Source: Roseinatronobacter sp052379845 (GTDB taxonomy: Bacteria; Pseudomonadota; Alphaproteobacteria; Rhodobacterales; Rhodobacteraceae). Taken from it: DNA of 64,000 nucleotides. This document shows positions 56,490 through 64,000 of the stretch, piece by piece; the first letter of the stretch is position 1, and every line of letters begins with the position of its first letter. The DNA lies in the NCBI GenBank assembly GCA_052379845.1, contig JBQTCF010000016.1. One strand, 5' to 3'. A model generated the notes under the pieces. That model did no database searches. It was not told the origin of the DNA and worked only from the letters and a program-made list of their open reading frames with translations. Made by a program: the position numbers and the translations under genes.

Positions 56490-57470
56490 ATGATTTCGAT
56501 TACGCGCCGCACCTTGGGTGTCGCGGCAGCCTCTGTGATTGCGCTGGGCGCAGCATTTTCCGCAGCAGCGGATCAAACCCATGACCGTATCCATTTCCTG
56601 ATCCCCGGCGGCGCCGGCGGCGGGTGGGACGGTGCCGCGCGCGGTGTTGGCGAAGCGCTGACTGCGGCGGGCATTGTTGGCAACGCCAGCTTTGAAAACA
56701 TGTCTGGCGGTGGGGGCGGGCTGGCCTTCACCTACCTGATCGACAATGCCGCGTCCAACGCGGGCACGCTGATGGTGCAATCCACGCCGCTGATCATTCG
56801 TGGGTTGACCGGTGAAATCAGCCAGTCCTTCCGCGACGCTGTGCCGATTGCCGGTGTCTTGGGTGATTTCGCGGCGCTGGTCGTGCCAGGCGACAGCCCG
56901 ATCGAGACATTCGCCGATTTCCTTGAAGCCTATCAAGCTGATCCTGACGCAGTGGCCACCGGCGGCGGGTCGGTGCCCGGCGGAATGGACCATCTGGTGG
57001 CGTCATTGGTGTTGGAAGCTGCAGGGCTGAATGCGGAAGATGTGCAGTATATCCCCTATGACGCGGGTGGCACGGCCATGGCAGGGCTGCTATCGGGCGA
57101 AATTCAGGCACTGTCCACCGGCTTTTCCGAAGCGGTCGAAATGGCCGCCGCCGGAGAGGTGCGCATCCTGGGTGTCACCGCATCCGAGCGTCTGGCAGAT
57201 TTCCCGGATGTGCCGACATTCGCCGAACAGGGCGCGGAGATGGAATTCGTGAACTGGCGCGGCTTCTTCGCGGCCCCCGGATTGCCTGATGATCAGGCCG
57301 AGGCCTATGTGGCCGCGCTTCAGGCCATGATGGAAACCCCCGAATGGGAAGCCGTGCGCGCGCGCAATGGCTGGACCAACATCTGGTATGCTGGCGATGA
57401 TTTCACGACATTCCTGACCAACCAGGAAACGGAAATGCGCCAGATGATGATAGATCTGGGCTTCCTCTGA
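56490..57470 (+). CDS. tctC: TctC: tripartite tricarboxylate transporter solute receptor
   Basis: 326-residue periplasmic receptor of the TTT family, which binds citrate or related carboxylates and delivers them to TctAB. The signal peptide is about residues 1-27 (LGVAAASVIALGAAFSAAAD). The binding fold is visible as FLIPGGAGGGWDGAARGVGE, TGGGSVPGGMDHLVA and VNWRGFFAAPG. GGGAGGA precedes the ATG. It is first in the tctCBA-abrB-lyase operon. Confidence 0.93.
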   Translation: MISITRRTLGVAAASVIALGAAFSAAADQTHDRIHFLIPGGAGGGWDGAARGVGEALTAAGIVGNASFENMSGGGGGLAFTYLIDNAASNAGTLMVQSTPLIIRGLTGEISQSFRDAVPIAGVLGDFAALVVPGDSPIETFADFLEAYQADPDAVATGGGSVPGGMDHLVASLVLEAAGLNAEDVQYIPYDAGGTAMAGLLSGEIQALSTGFSEAVEMAAAGEVRILGVTASERLADFPDVPTFAEQGAEMEFVNWRGFFAAPGLPDDQAEAYVAALQAMMETPEWEAVRARNGWTNIWYAGDDFTTFLTNQETEMRQMMIDLGFL

Positions 57471-57478
57471 ACACTGCA

Positions 57479-57504
57479 TGGCCCCGGATCATGATCCGGG
57501 GCCA
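57479..57504 (+). terminator. Intercistronic hairpin between tctC and tctB
   Basis: Perfect 26-bp palindrome TGGCCCCGGATCA and its complement immediately after tctC. There is no strong U-tract. Such a stem commonly protects the receptor mRNA from 3' decay or partly terminates, giving more binding protein than membrane subunits. Confidence 0.75.
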
Positions 57505-57530
57505 GTTTGCTTTACCGACAGGAGAGTAGT

Positions 57531-58013
57531 ATGGCGCTTGATCGCTGGTTGGCTTTGGCCATTCTTGGCCTGTGTCTGGTGTATGGCTATGCCGCATGGT
57601 TCACGATGGACGCGAACCTGCCGCGCTTCATGCAGCGCAACCCGGTCTGGCCCAGCACATTCCCCAAGGCATTGGCGGTGATGGGCGCGATTTGCGCGTT
57701 CTATATCCTTGTATTCCAGAAACCGATGGACGCGGCGGGCGATGATGATGTCGATTACCGCAAATTCCTGTCCTATAACTGGGGGCAGGCGCTGGTGCTG
57801 ATTGTGTTGATGCTGGTCTATGCGGTGTGCCTGCGTCCCTTGGGCTTTATCGGGTCTACTGTCGGGTTCCTGATTGCCGGGGCATGGGTCCTTGGCGAAC
57901 GGCGGGTGCATATCTCGGGCCTTGTCTCGGTGGTGGCCGCAGGCGGGATATGGTGGCTGGTGTCAGACGTGCTTGGCATTTTCCTTCGCCCCCTGCCATT
58001 TTTCCTGATGTAA
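57531..58013 (+). CDS. tctB: TctB: small membrane subunit of tricarboxylate transporter
   Basis: 160-residue membrane protein of the TTT family, with four hydrophobic segments (about 7-25, 46-62, 84-100, 122-148). It is paired with TctA. GGAGAG precedes the ATG of MALDRWLAL. It lies 13 nt before tctA. Confidence 0.9.
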   Translation: MALDRWLALAILGLCLVYGYAAWFTMDANLPRFMQRNPVWPSTFPKALAVMGAICAFYILVFQKPMDAAGDDDVDYRKFLSYNWGQALVLIVLMLVYAVCLRPLGFIGSTVGFLIAGAWVLGERRVHISGLVSVVAAGGIWWLVSDVLGIFLRPLPFFLM

Positions 58014-58026
58014 AAAGGACAGTCTG

Positions 58027-59544
58027 ATGCTGGACGGTATTCTTCTGGGCCTGACGACTGCGCTGTCGGTCCAGAACCTGTTTCTGGTCACTATGGGATG
58101 CATTATCGGCACATTGATCGGCATGTTGCCGGGGCTGGGGCCGATGTCGATTATAGCAATCATGATCCCTATCGCCATAGGCATAGGGGACCCGGCCAGC
58201 GCGTTGATCTTGCTGGCGGGCGTGTATTACGGGGCAATCTTTGGGGGGTCGACCAGTTCTATCCTGATCAACGCGCCGGGTGTGGCGTCAACTGTGGCAA
58301 CCAGTTTTGACGGCTACCCGATGGCGCGCAAGGGGCTGGCGGGCAAGGCGTTGACCATTGCTGCGATTTCCAGCTTTATCGGTGGTTCGGTCGGTGCCGT
58401 GCTGTTGATGATCTTCGCCCCGGCTTTGTCGTCGGTCGCATTGCTGTTCCATTCTGCCGAATATTTCGCCCTGATGGTGCTGGGACTGGCGGCGATTGCT
58501 GCCTTTGCGGGCCAAGGCAATGTGGCCAAGGCCGTGTTGATGACCATTCTTGGCCTGATCATGGCAACTGTGGGTGAGGGGGCATTGTTCAACGCCGCGC
58601 GTTTCACCATGGGCTTGCCGTCGCTGCAATCGGGTTTTGGGTTCATCACGCTGGCCATGGCCATGTTTGCCCTGCCCGAAGCGCTGTTTCTGGTCATGCA
58701 TCCGGCGCGTTCGGGCAAAGGGGGCAAGGCTGGCGAAATCGGCAAATTGCGCATCACGCGCCAGGATGCCCGCGACATGGCCCCAGTCGTGGGGCGCCAG
58801 TCGATACAGGGGTTCTTTATCGGGGTGCTGCCGGGGGCAGGGGCGACAATCGCATCATTTCTGGGCTACGCGGTCGAACGCAACCTTGCCAGTCCCAAGG
58901 ACCGCGAACAATTCGGCAAAGGGTCGGTCAAGGGACTGGCCGCCCCGGAGGCTGCGAATAATGCCGCCTGTTCAGGGTCTTTTGTGCCGCTGCTGACATT
59001 GGGCATTCCCGGTTCGGGCACCACGGCCATTTTGCTGGGCGCGCTGATTTCGCTGAATGTCACGCCGGGCCCACGCCTGATGACCGACAGCCCGGATATT
59101 TTCTGGGCGGTCATCATCTCGATGTATATCGGCAATGTGGTGTTGTTGGTGCTGAACCTGCCGCTGATCCCCTATATTGCAAAATTGCTGGCCGTGCCGC
59201 GGCCCTTTTTGATACCGTTCATCTTGTTTTTCACGCTGATGGGCAGCTATATCGGGCAGAACAACCCGACGGAACTGATGATCCTTGTTCTGTTGGGGAT
59301 TGGGGCGACAGCGCTGCGAATGGCCAATTATCCGCTTGCGCCGCTGCTGATCGGGTTCATTCTGGGGCGGATGATGGAAGATAATTTCAGCCGTGCGATG
59401 CAGCTGTATCGTGGCCCGTCATTCCTGTGGGAACGGCCTATGACGGCGGCGTTGCTGCTTCTGGCCCTAATCTTGCTTGTGCTGCCAAGCTGGCGGGCAC
59501 GGCGCGAGAGGATGCGAAACCTTGACAGTTCGATGGGGGATTGA
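58027..59544 (+). CDS. tctA: TctA: large membrane subunit of tricarboxylate transporter
   Basis: 505-residue main permease of the TTT system, with about twelve hydrophobic segments. The family signatures are GMLPGLGPMSIIAIMIPIA near residue 38, YYGAIFGGSTSSILINAPG near residue 68, and GVLPGAGATIASFLGYAVER near residue 264. It couples tricarboxylate import to an ion gradient. The 3' end overlaps the next gene by 23 nt. Confidence 0.95.
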   Translation: MLDGILLGLTTALSVQNLFLVTMGCIIGTLIGMLPGLGPMSIIAIMIPIAIGIGDPASALILLAGVYYGAIFGGSTSSILINAPGVASTVATSFDGYPMARKGLAGKALTIAAISSFIGGSVGAVLLMIFAPALSSVALLFHSAEYFALMVLGLAAIAAFAGQGNVAKAVLMTILGLIMATVGEGALFNAARFTMGLPSLQSGFGFITLAMAMFALPEALFLVMHPARSGKGGKAGEIGKLRITRQDARDMAPVVGRQSIQGFFIGVLPGAGATIASFLGYAVERNLASPKDREQFGKGSVKGLAAPEAANNAACSGSFVPLLTLGIPGSGTTAILLGALISLNVTPGPRLMTDSPDIFWAVIISMYIGNVVLLVLNLPLIPYIAKLLAVPRPFLIPFILFFTLMGSYIGQNNPTELMILVLLGIGATALRMANYPLAPLLIGFILGRMMEDNFSRAMQLYRGPSFLWERPMTAALLLLALILLVLPSWRARRERMRNLDSSMGD

Positions 59545-60568
59545 CCGCGCGCGCCTGACCACGATTGTTGCGGCGGGGTGTGGCATAGCGCTGTTTCTGG
59601 CGCTTGACCTGCCGCTGCCATTCCTGCTTGGCCCTATGGCGGGCTGTCTGGTCGTCGGTCTGGCCGGGGTCCAGATGCGCGGCATGGGGGGCTTGGGCCA
59701 CGCAATGCGCACCATTCTGGGCGTGGCGGTGGGGGCGTCGATTACCCCTGAACTGGTGGGGGAATTGCCGCGCATGGCGGCGTCGCTGGCCTTGGTGCCG
59801 GTCTACCTGGTGGTTGCGGCTGTGGTCGGGTATCCGCTTTTGCGGCGGGGTTTTGGCTTTGACCACCCGACGGCGTATTACGGGGCCATGCCCGGCGGCT
59901 TGCAGGATATGCTGATCTTCGGTGAAGAAGCGGGCGCCAACCCGCGCGCGCTGTCGCTCATCCATGCCACGCGTGTGGCGTTGATTGTCATGCTGGCCCC
60001 GCCGCTGCTGTGGGCCTTCTGGGGGGTGGACCTGCAAACCCCGCCGGGGCAGCCAGCGCTTGAAACACCGCATGTGCAACTTGTGCTGATGGCAGTTGCG
60101 GGCCTTGGCGGGTGGCAGTTGGCCAAACGCGTGGGGCTGTTTGGCGCGTCCATCCTTGGGCCGATGATTGCAACGGCCATATTGTCCCTTGCGGGGCTGA
60201 TCACCATGCGCCCCCCCGCCGAGGCAATCTGGATTGCGCAGGTTTTCATCGGGCTGGCGGTGGGCGTGCGGTATTCGGGGCTGAAATGGCGCGAATTGCG
60301 CCATGACGTGGCCGCAGGTGCCGCGCTAAGCCTGTATCTGGCTGTGTTGACACTGATTTTCGCTGAAACCGTGTATCTGCTGGGCCTTGCGCCGCAGCTT
60401 GAAGCGTTCATGGCATTCGCGCCGGGCGGTCAGGCGGAAATGGCGGTTCTGGCGTTGCTTGCCGGGGCTGATCTGGCCTTTATTGTGACGCATCACATCA
60501 CAAGGATCGTTCTGGTGATTGTGCTGTCGCCCCTTGTTCTGAAACTGTGGAAAGGAATGCGCCCATGA
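59522..60568 (+). CDS. AbrB family (PF05145) membrane protein
   Basis: 348-residue integral membrane protein made of two similar halves of about five helices each (FLLGPMAGCLVVGLAGVQM and GASILGPMIATAILSLAGLI as repeated blocks), which is the AbrB/DUF family once named ammonia monooxygenase-like. A TTG start at 59522 is preferred because GAGAGGA lies 9 nt upstream. It is often found in tricarboxylate-transporter operons; its role there is not established. It overlaps tctA and, by 4 nt, the next gene. Confidence 0.82.
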   Translation: MTVRWGIDRARLTTIVAAGCGIALFLALDLPLPFLLGPMAGCLVVGLAGVQMRGMGGLGHAMRTILGVAVGASITPELVGELPRMAASLALVPVYLVVAAVVGYPLLRRGFGFDHPTAYYGAMPGGLQDMLIFGEEAGANPRALSLIHATRVALIVMLAPPLLWAFWGVDLQTPPGQPALETPHVQLVLMAVAGLGGWQLAKRVGLFGASILGPMIATAILSLAGLITMRPPAEAIWIAQVFIGLAVGVRYSGLKWRELRHDVAAGAALSLYLAVLTLIFAETVYLLGLAPQLEAFMAFAPGGQAEMAVLALLAGADLAFIVTHHITRIVLVIVLSPLVLKLWKGMRP

Positions 60569-61362
60569 ATGATGTGGCAGATTGGTGGCGCACATCGATC
60601 ATCGATATGGAACCCGGCCGCATTGCGCTGCGCGGCCACCCTGTTGAAAACCTGATTGGTCAAGTCAGTTTCGCGCAGATGATCTGGCTTATGCTGCGCG
60701 GCACATTGCCCGATGAGGCGCAGGCGCGGCTGTTGGAATGCGCCCTTGTCGCGGCAGTGGATCACGGACCGCAAGCCCCGTCCATCGCGGCTGCGCGTAT
60801 GGCGGTAACCTGTGGATTGCCGCTGAATAATGCGATGGGCAGTGCTGTCAACATGCTGGGTGATGTGCATGGCGGCGCAGGGGAACAATCGGTCGCCCTG
60901 TATCACAAGATTGCGGCGGGCATGGCCAGTGGCCAGACGCTGCAGGATGCGACGCGCGCGGGACTGGACGCGTGGCGGGCCGAGTATGGCCGGTTCATTC
61001 CGGGGTTTGGCCACCGCTTTCACAAACCTGTCGACCCGCGCGCGCCGGTTTTGCTGGCGCGTGTGGATGAAGCGGCGCAGGGCGGGACAGTGTCCGGCCA
61101 GTTCGCACAGATTGCCCGTGCGATAGAAACCGCGTTACATACCGAAAAGGGTAAACCCGTTCCTATGAATATCGACGGGGCAACCGCTGTGATCTATGCC
61201 GAACTGGGCTTTGCGGCCCCGTTGGCGCGCGGGTTGTTTTGTTTGTCGCGTTCTGTCGGGATATTGGCGCATTCATGGGAACAGATGCAGCAGGGCGGGC
61301 GCAACAAAGGCCCCACCCCGCCAGCGTATCGCTGGACCTTCGACCCTGAAGGTCAGGTGTGA
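60565..61362 (+). CDS. Short citrate-synthase-like enzyme (citryl-CoA lyase type)
   Basis: 265-residue member of the citrate synthase superfamily lacking roughly the first third of citrate synthase. The catalytic residues align: H102 (GDVHGGAGEQS), H150 (GFGHRFHKP) and D204 (PMNIDGATAVI), corresponding to H264, H305 and D362 of E. coli citrate synthase. Short forms act as citryl-CoA lyase or cleave related hydroxyacyl-CoAs. It ends the tctCBA-AbrB operon with a 4-nt overlap, so its substrate probably derives from the imported acid. Confidence 0.85.
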   Translation: MNDVADWWRTSIIDMEPGRIALRGHPVENLIGQVSFAQMIWLMLRGTLPDEAQARLLECALVAAVDHGPQAPSIAAARMAVTCGLPLNNAMGSAVNMLGDVHGGAGEQSVALYHKIAAGMASGQTLQDATRAGLDAWRAEYGRFIPGFGHRFHKPVDPRAPVLLARVDEAAQGGTVSGQFAQIARAIETALHTEKGKPVPMNIDGATAVIYAELGFAAPLARGLFCLSRSVGILAHSWEQMQQGGRNKGPTPPAYRWTFDPEGQV

Positions 61363-61456
61363 AGCCATAGGAAACGGGCCGTCGGGTCCGCGGCTGCCCG
61401 CGCGCGATATCCGCGTGGCCGTCACCACCAGACTGCGCCGTGTTGCAACCGCGCGG

Positions 61457-63115
61457 CTATGTGCCGGTCAAGCGGCTGTCCAGCAATTCGCCGCGTTTGC
61501 TAAGCAAGGGGTAGCCGATCATGGCAAATGACGTGTTCAGGGACTTGAACGCGCGCAGAAGTTCAAGGTGGATTGCGCTTGTTTCGATGGACTCCGCCAA
61601 TCCTTGACGCAGCCGTTCCAGATGGCGCGATTGCAGGTCGCGCGCGATGGTTCGGACATTTTCCTTTTCTGCAACCAGTTCGCGCGCAAGGCCCACATCT
61701 TCGGACATCAACACAGCAATCCCTTGTTGGACATTGCGCAGCACAAGGTCATGAAAATCCCCAAGCTCGCGCCAGCCATCCTTGGAAAAATTCAGGTCCT
61801 CCATGGATTTGCGGCGCGCAAGGTCCACGGCTTTGCGCGCGATCATATCAGCGCCGGATTCCAGATTCATGGCGGTCGCCGACAGGTCGAAGGCCCGCGT
61901 GCCAATATCATCCCCCCCGTCGCGCTTGCGCACCTTGGACAGGTAAATCCGCACATCCAGTGACCGGCTTTCGACCTGATGCAGGGCGTCTTGCAGTTGC
62001 TTTGCCGCCCCCTCGTCAAAGTTTTCGAACAGGGGAAGGACTTGCCGCATCATGGATTCAATGCGGTTTCCCATATCCACAAGTTCGCGCACCGCGCAGG
62101 CATAGGCGCGCGCTGGCTGGTCCTGCACTGCGGGATCCAGCGCTGTGCGCGCCATCTCGGGGGGGTGGGGGCCGGATGTGTCGGACACAAGCGCCCGCAT
62201 CAGGCGCATGATGGGGGTCACCAATGGCAGGCATATGGCCAGCAAGACGGCATTGAACAACAGATGCAGGTGCAACGCCTGCGTTCCGGCATCCGCGCCC
62301 AGCAGCTGGACGGGAAACTGACCGCCCGCAATGGCCCACAGGGCCAATGCCGCCCCGCCCCCGCGTAGCGCAAGATTGGCCCAGATAACCCTGCGCACTG
62401 CGACATCCGATTTTAGTGTCAGCAACACCGCAATCATGGCCCCGCCCATATTGGCGCCAAGAACCATGGCAAAGGCCGCCACAGGCGGCAAGGCCCCTTG
62501 CGCAGCCAAAGTGGCGAATAACAGCACCGCAGCGACACTGGAATGCACCAGCCACGCAAAGGCCGCCGCCAGCAAAAAGGCACTCAGGACATCATTGGCC
62601 AGATACAGCATGACACTGCGCGCGCCCGCACTGTCCACCAGTGGCAGGCTGGCCGCGCGGATCAGGTCCAGCGACAGAAACACCAGCGCCAGACCAATCA
62701 TGATGCGCCCGATCTGGCGCAGGCGTCGGCGCGAACTGCGCAGGAATATCAGCACCCCGCCCAACAGCAAAACCGGCGTGACACCGCCCAGCCGCGAACT
62801 CATGACAAGGGCCACCACCGCTGACCCAAGATCGGCCCCCAGCATGATGGCCATGCCCGCCATGCTGCCGATTGTCCCCGCTGAAACGAAACCGGCCATC
62901 AGCATGGCTACGGCGGTTGAACTTTGCAGCAGCACCGCTGCGCCTGCCCCGCTTGTGGCCGCCAGAATGCGGTTGGACGTGGACCGCCGCAGCCACAGGC
63001 GCAATTGCCCGCCAAACGCACGCTCGAACCCCGTCCGGACCAGTCGCACAGCCCAGATCAGCAGCGCCGCCGCGCCCGCCATGTTCAGGATAAAAAGAAG
63101 GGGCGATGTTTCCAT
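61457..63115 (-). CDS. Na+/phosphate cotransporter family protein
   Basis: 552-residue NptA-type transporter. There are two sets of membrane helices with the SLC34-like repeats LQSSTAVAMLMAGFVSAGTI (about 61-80) and LVHSSVAAVLLFATLAAQGA, about nine helices in total. From about residue 330 a cytoplasmic PhoU-like helical domain follows (GNRIESMMRQVLPLFENF). It imports phosphate with sodium; whether it also regulates by binding PhoU-like partners is unknown. The start METSPLLFIL is family-like. Confidence 0.88.
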   Translation of the reverse strand: METSPLLFILNMAGAAALLIWAVRLVRTGFERAFGGQLRLWLRRSTSNRILAATSGAGAAVLLQSSTAVAMLMAGFVSAGTIGSMAGMAIMLGADLGSAVVALVMSSRLGGVTPVLLLGGVLIFLRSSRRRLRQIGRIMIGLALVFLSLDLIRAASLPLVDSAGARSVMLYLANDVLSAFLLAAAFAWLVHSSVAAVLLFATLAAQGALPPVAAFAMVLGANMGGAMIAVLLTLKSDVAVRRVIWANLALRGGGAALALWAIAGGQFPVQLLGADAGTQALHLHLLFNAVLLAICLPLVTPIMRLMRALVSDTSGPHPPEMARTALDPAVQDQPARAYACAVRELVDMGNRIESMMRQVLPLFENFDEGAAKQLQDALHQVESRSLDVRIYLSKVRKRDGGDDIGTRAFDLSATAMNLESGADMIARKAVDLARRKSMEDLNFSKDGWRELGDFHDLVLRNVQQGIAVLMSEDVGLARELVAEKENVRTIARDLQSRHLERLRQGLAESIETSAIHLELLRAFKSLNTSFAMIGYPLLSKRGELLDSRLTGT

Positions 63116-63198
63116 GATGTCCCGCAGAAAGATAAGGCACTTACCTTGATCCGCGTCGGTCCGGAAGTCAAACAGCGCGTGGCCTGTCCGGCGGTCCT

Positions 63199-63912
63199 GT
63201 GGGGAGGGGGCGGGGGGGCGGGGGCGTTGCGCGCCCCGCGCATGACACGGTGCGCGCCGCCGCGCGCGAAGCTGCGGCGAATTTGGCCCGCACATCGGAT
63301 CTGGCCGAACGTGGCGTGTCCACCAGCACAGCGCTTGATGCGGCCCGCACAACAGCCGAAGAAGCCGCCCTTGCGATACAACGCGCCGAGGCCACGCTTG
63401 CCCGTTTTGCGGCCGGTCAGATTGATGACCAGCCAGATGTGGTTGTCGCTGCCCGCAACGTGGCCGCCGCCGAAGCGGACGTGGCCCGCGCGCAAATGGA
63501 TCTGGGCCGCGCCGAAGTGCGCGCCCCCATTGACGGAACGATCCTGGACATCCACGCCACACCGGGACAACGCCCGCCCGCCGAAGGCATCATGGAAATG
63601 GGTGATACCGACGTCATGATGGCCGAGGTTGAAATCTGGCAAGACAGGATCGCGGCGGTTGCCACGGGCCAGCCGGTGGACCTGGCCGCGCCCGCGCTGG
63701 GCGGTTCCCTGCGCGGCATTGTGCAAGGCATCGGGTTGACCGTGGGGCGGCAAGGTCTGATTTCTGACGATGCAGCCGCCAATTCCGATGCGCGGGTGAT
63801 CAGGGTTCTGGTCGCGCTTGATGCGGCCTCATCCCTGGTTGCTGCGCGCTATGTCGGGCTGGAAGCGGTGGCCCGGATCGACACTGGCGCCGCTGCGCGG
63901 GCCATGCCATGA
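63199..63912 (+). CDS. DevB/HlyD-family ABC exporter adaptor, apparently 5'-truncated
   Basis: Remaining ~237 residues encode the helical hairpin (AEATLARFAAGQIDDQPDVV), the second lipoyl half (LGRAEVRAPIDGTILDIHAT) and the C-terminal barrel of a DevB-type membrane fusion protein. The N-terminal signal/anchor and first lipoyl half (100 or more residues in this family) are missing; upstream codons translate to unrelated Gly/Arg-rich sequence ending at a stop at 63133. The only in-frame start (GTG at 63199) runs into a G-run. The gene is probably a pseudogene or a recombination junction; a translation start inside the G-rich tract is possible. It overlaps the devC ATG by 4 nt. Confidence 0.6.
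   Translation: MGRGRGGGGVARPAHDTVRAAAREAAANLARTSDLAERGVSTSTALDAARTTAEEAALAIQRAEATLARFAAGQIDDQPDVVVAARNVAAAEADVARAQMDLGRAEVRAPIDGTILDIHATPGQRPPAEGIMEMGDTDVMMAEVEIWQDRIAAVATGQPVDLAAPALGGSLRGIVQGIGLTVGRQGLISDDAAANSDARVIRVLVALDAASSLVAARYVGLEAVARIDTGAAARAMP
63201..63224 (+). other. G-quadruplex-forming motif
   Basis: Four G-runs of 4, 5, 7 and 5 bases separated by single nucleotides, at the apparent 5' junction of the truncated devB gene and 86 nt upstream of the divergent Na/Pi gene. Such a sequence can form a very stable G-quadruplex and is also a known cause of assembly error. Confidence 0.6.
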
Positions 63913-64000
63913 ACCGCCTACTGCAATGGATGTTTGGCCGCCTGCCAATTGGCTGGCTGCAACTGACGCATAAGCGGGGCCGCTTCATGGCGGCCCTCAG
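63909..64000 (+). CDS. DevC-type ABC exporter permease (partial)
   Basis: Only the first 30 codons are in the window, running off the right edge. MNRLLQWMFGRLPIGWLQLT followed by KRGRFMAAL matches the N terminus of DevC permeases, just before the first membrane helix. The start overlaps the devB stop by 4 nt. A devA ATPase gene is expected downstream of the window. Confidence 0.7.
   Translation, partial: MNRLLQWMFGRLPIGWLQLTHKRGRFMAAL

Overview
The window is high-GC chromosomal DNA whose gene content and protein sequences point to a Rhodobacterales alphaproteobacterium (Roseobacter/Rhodobaca-like). Supporting signs are a cytoplasmic SoeABC-type sulfite dehydrogenase, a DUF3572 protein, a Hint-domain protein, an HvrA-like H-NS protein, entericidin, tripartite tricarboxylate transporters, gltD placed before gltB, and frequent GTG/TTG starts. 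No phage, CRISPR array, insertion sequence or replication origin was seen, and most of the window is ordinary core genome.

Layout. 1-5.2 kb: soeABC on the minus strand (soeC runs off the left edge), a Nudix hydrolase and a DUF983 protein. 5.4-7.4 kb: a compact EF-hand / ECF sigma / small membrane protein / CpxP-like sensor cassette. 7.4-18.6 kb: PleD-like diguanylate cyclase, DUF3572, aspS, rpsD, a Hint protein, a LuxR-type regulator with a large PAS hybrid kinase, map and yihY. 18.6-25.4 kb: H-NS-like protein, ornithine-cyclodeaminase-like protein, HAD phosphatase, fghA, AEC carrier, TetR and tex. 25.4-36.5 kb: a structured 446-bp gap, ridA, mtaB-dapF, tRNA-Lys, entericidin, tRNA-Leu, gltB-gltD and uppP. 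36.5-44.7 kb: ubiG, prolyl aminopeptidase, the rimP-nusA-ylxR-infB operon and a flavin reductase. 44.7-50.3 kb: a TetR-controlled RND efflux cassette. 50.4-61.4 kb: a P-loop kinase, IclR, a CaiB-type CoA transferase, an orphan solute-binding protein with a TctDE-like two-component system, then tctCBA, an AbrB-family protein and a short citrate-synthase-like enzyme. 61.5-64 kb: a Na/Pi cotransporter and the start of a DevBC exporter whose DevB looks 5'-truncated.

The most system-like region is 51.2-61.4 kb. One neighbourhood combines tricarboxylate import (TctCBA), sensing (TctDE plus a solute-binding protein with no ABC permease), CoA activation (CaiB family) and a citryl-CoA-lyase-type C-C bond cleaving enzyme, with an IclR regulator beside them. 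A plausible reading is that an imported tricarboxylate or a relative (citrate, citramalate or similar) is activated to its CoA thioester and cleaved; the substrate is not readable from sequence. Other signals worth attention are a promoter plus intrinsic terminator in the rimP-nusA leader, a paired operator motif around the RND cassette, two copies of a palindromic element whose core is inverted between copies, and the ECF sigma cassette. Several gene pairs overlap by 4 nt (mtaB/dapF, HAD/fghA, tctD/tctE, ylxR/infB, AbrB/lyase, devB/devC), indicating translational coupling.
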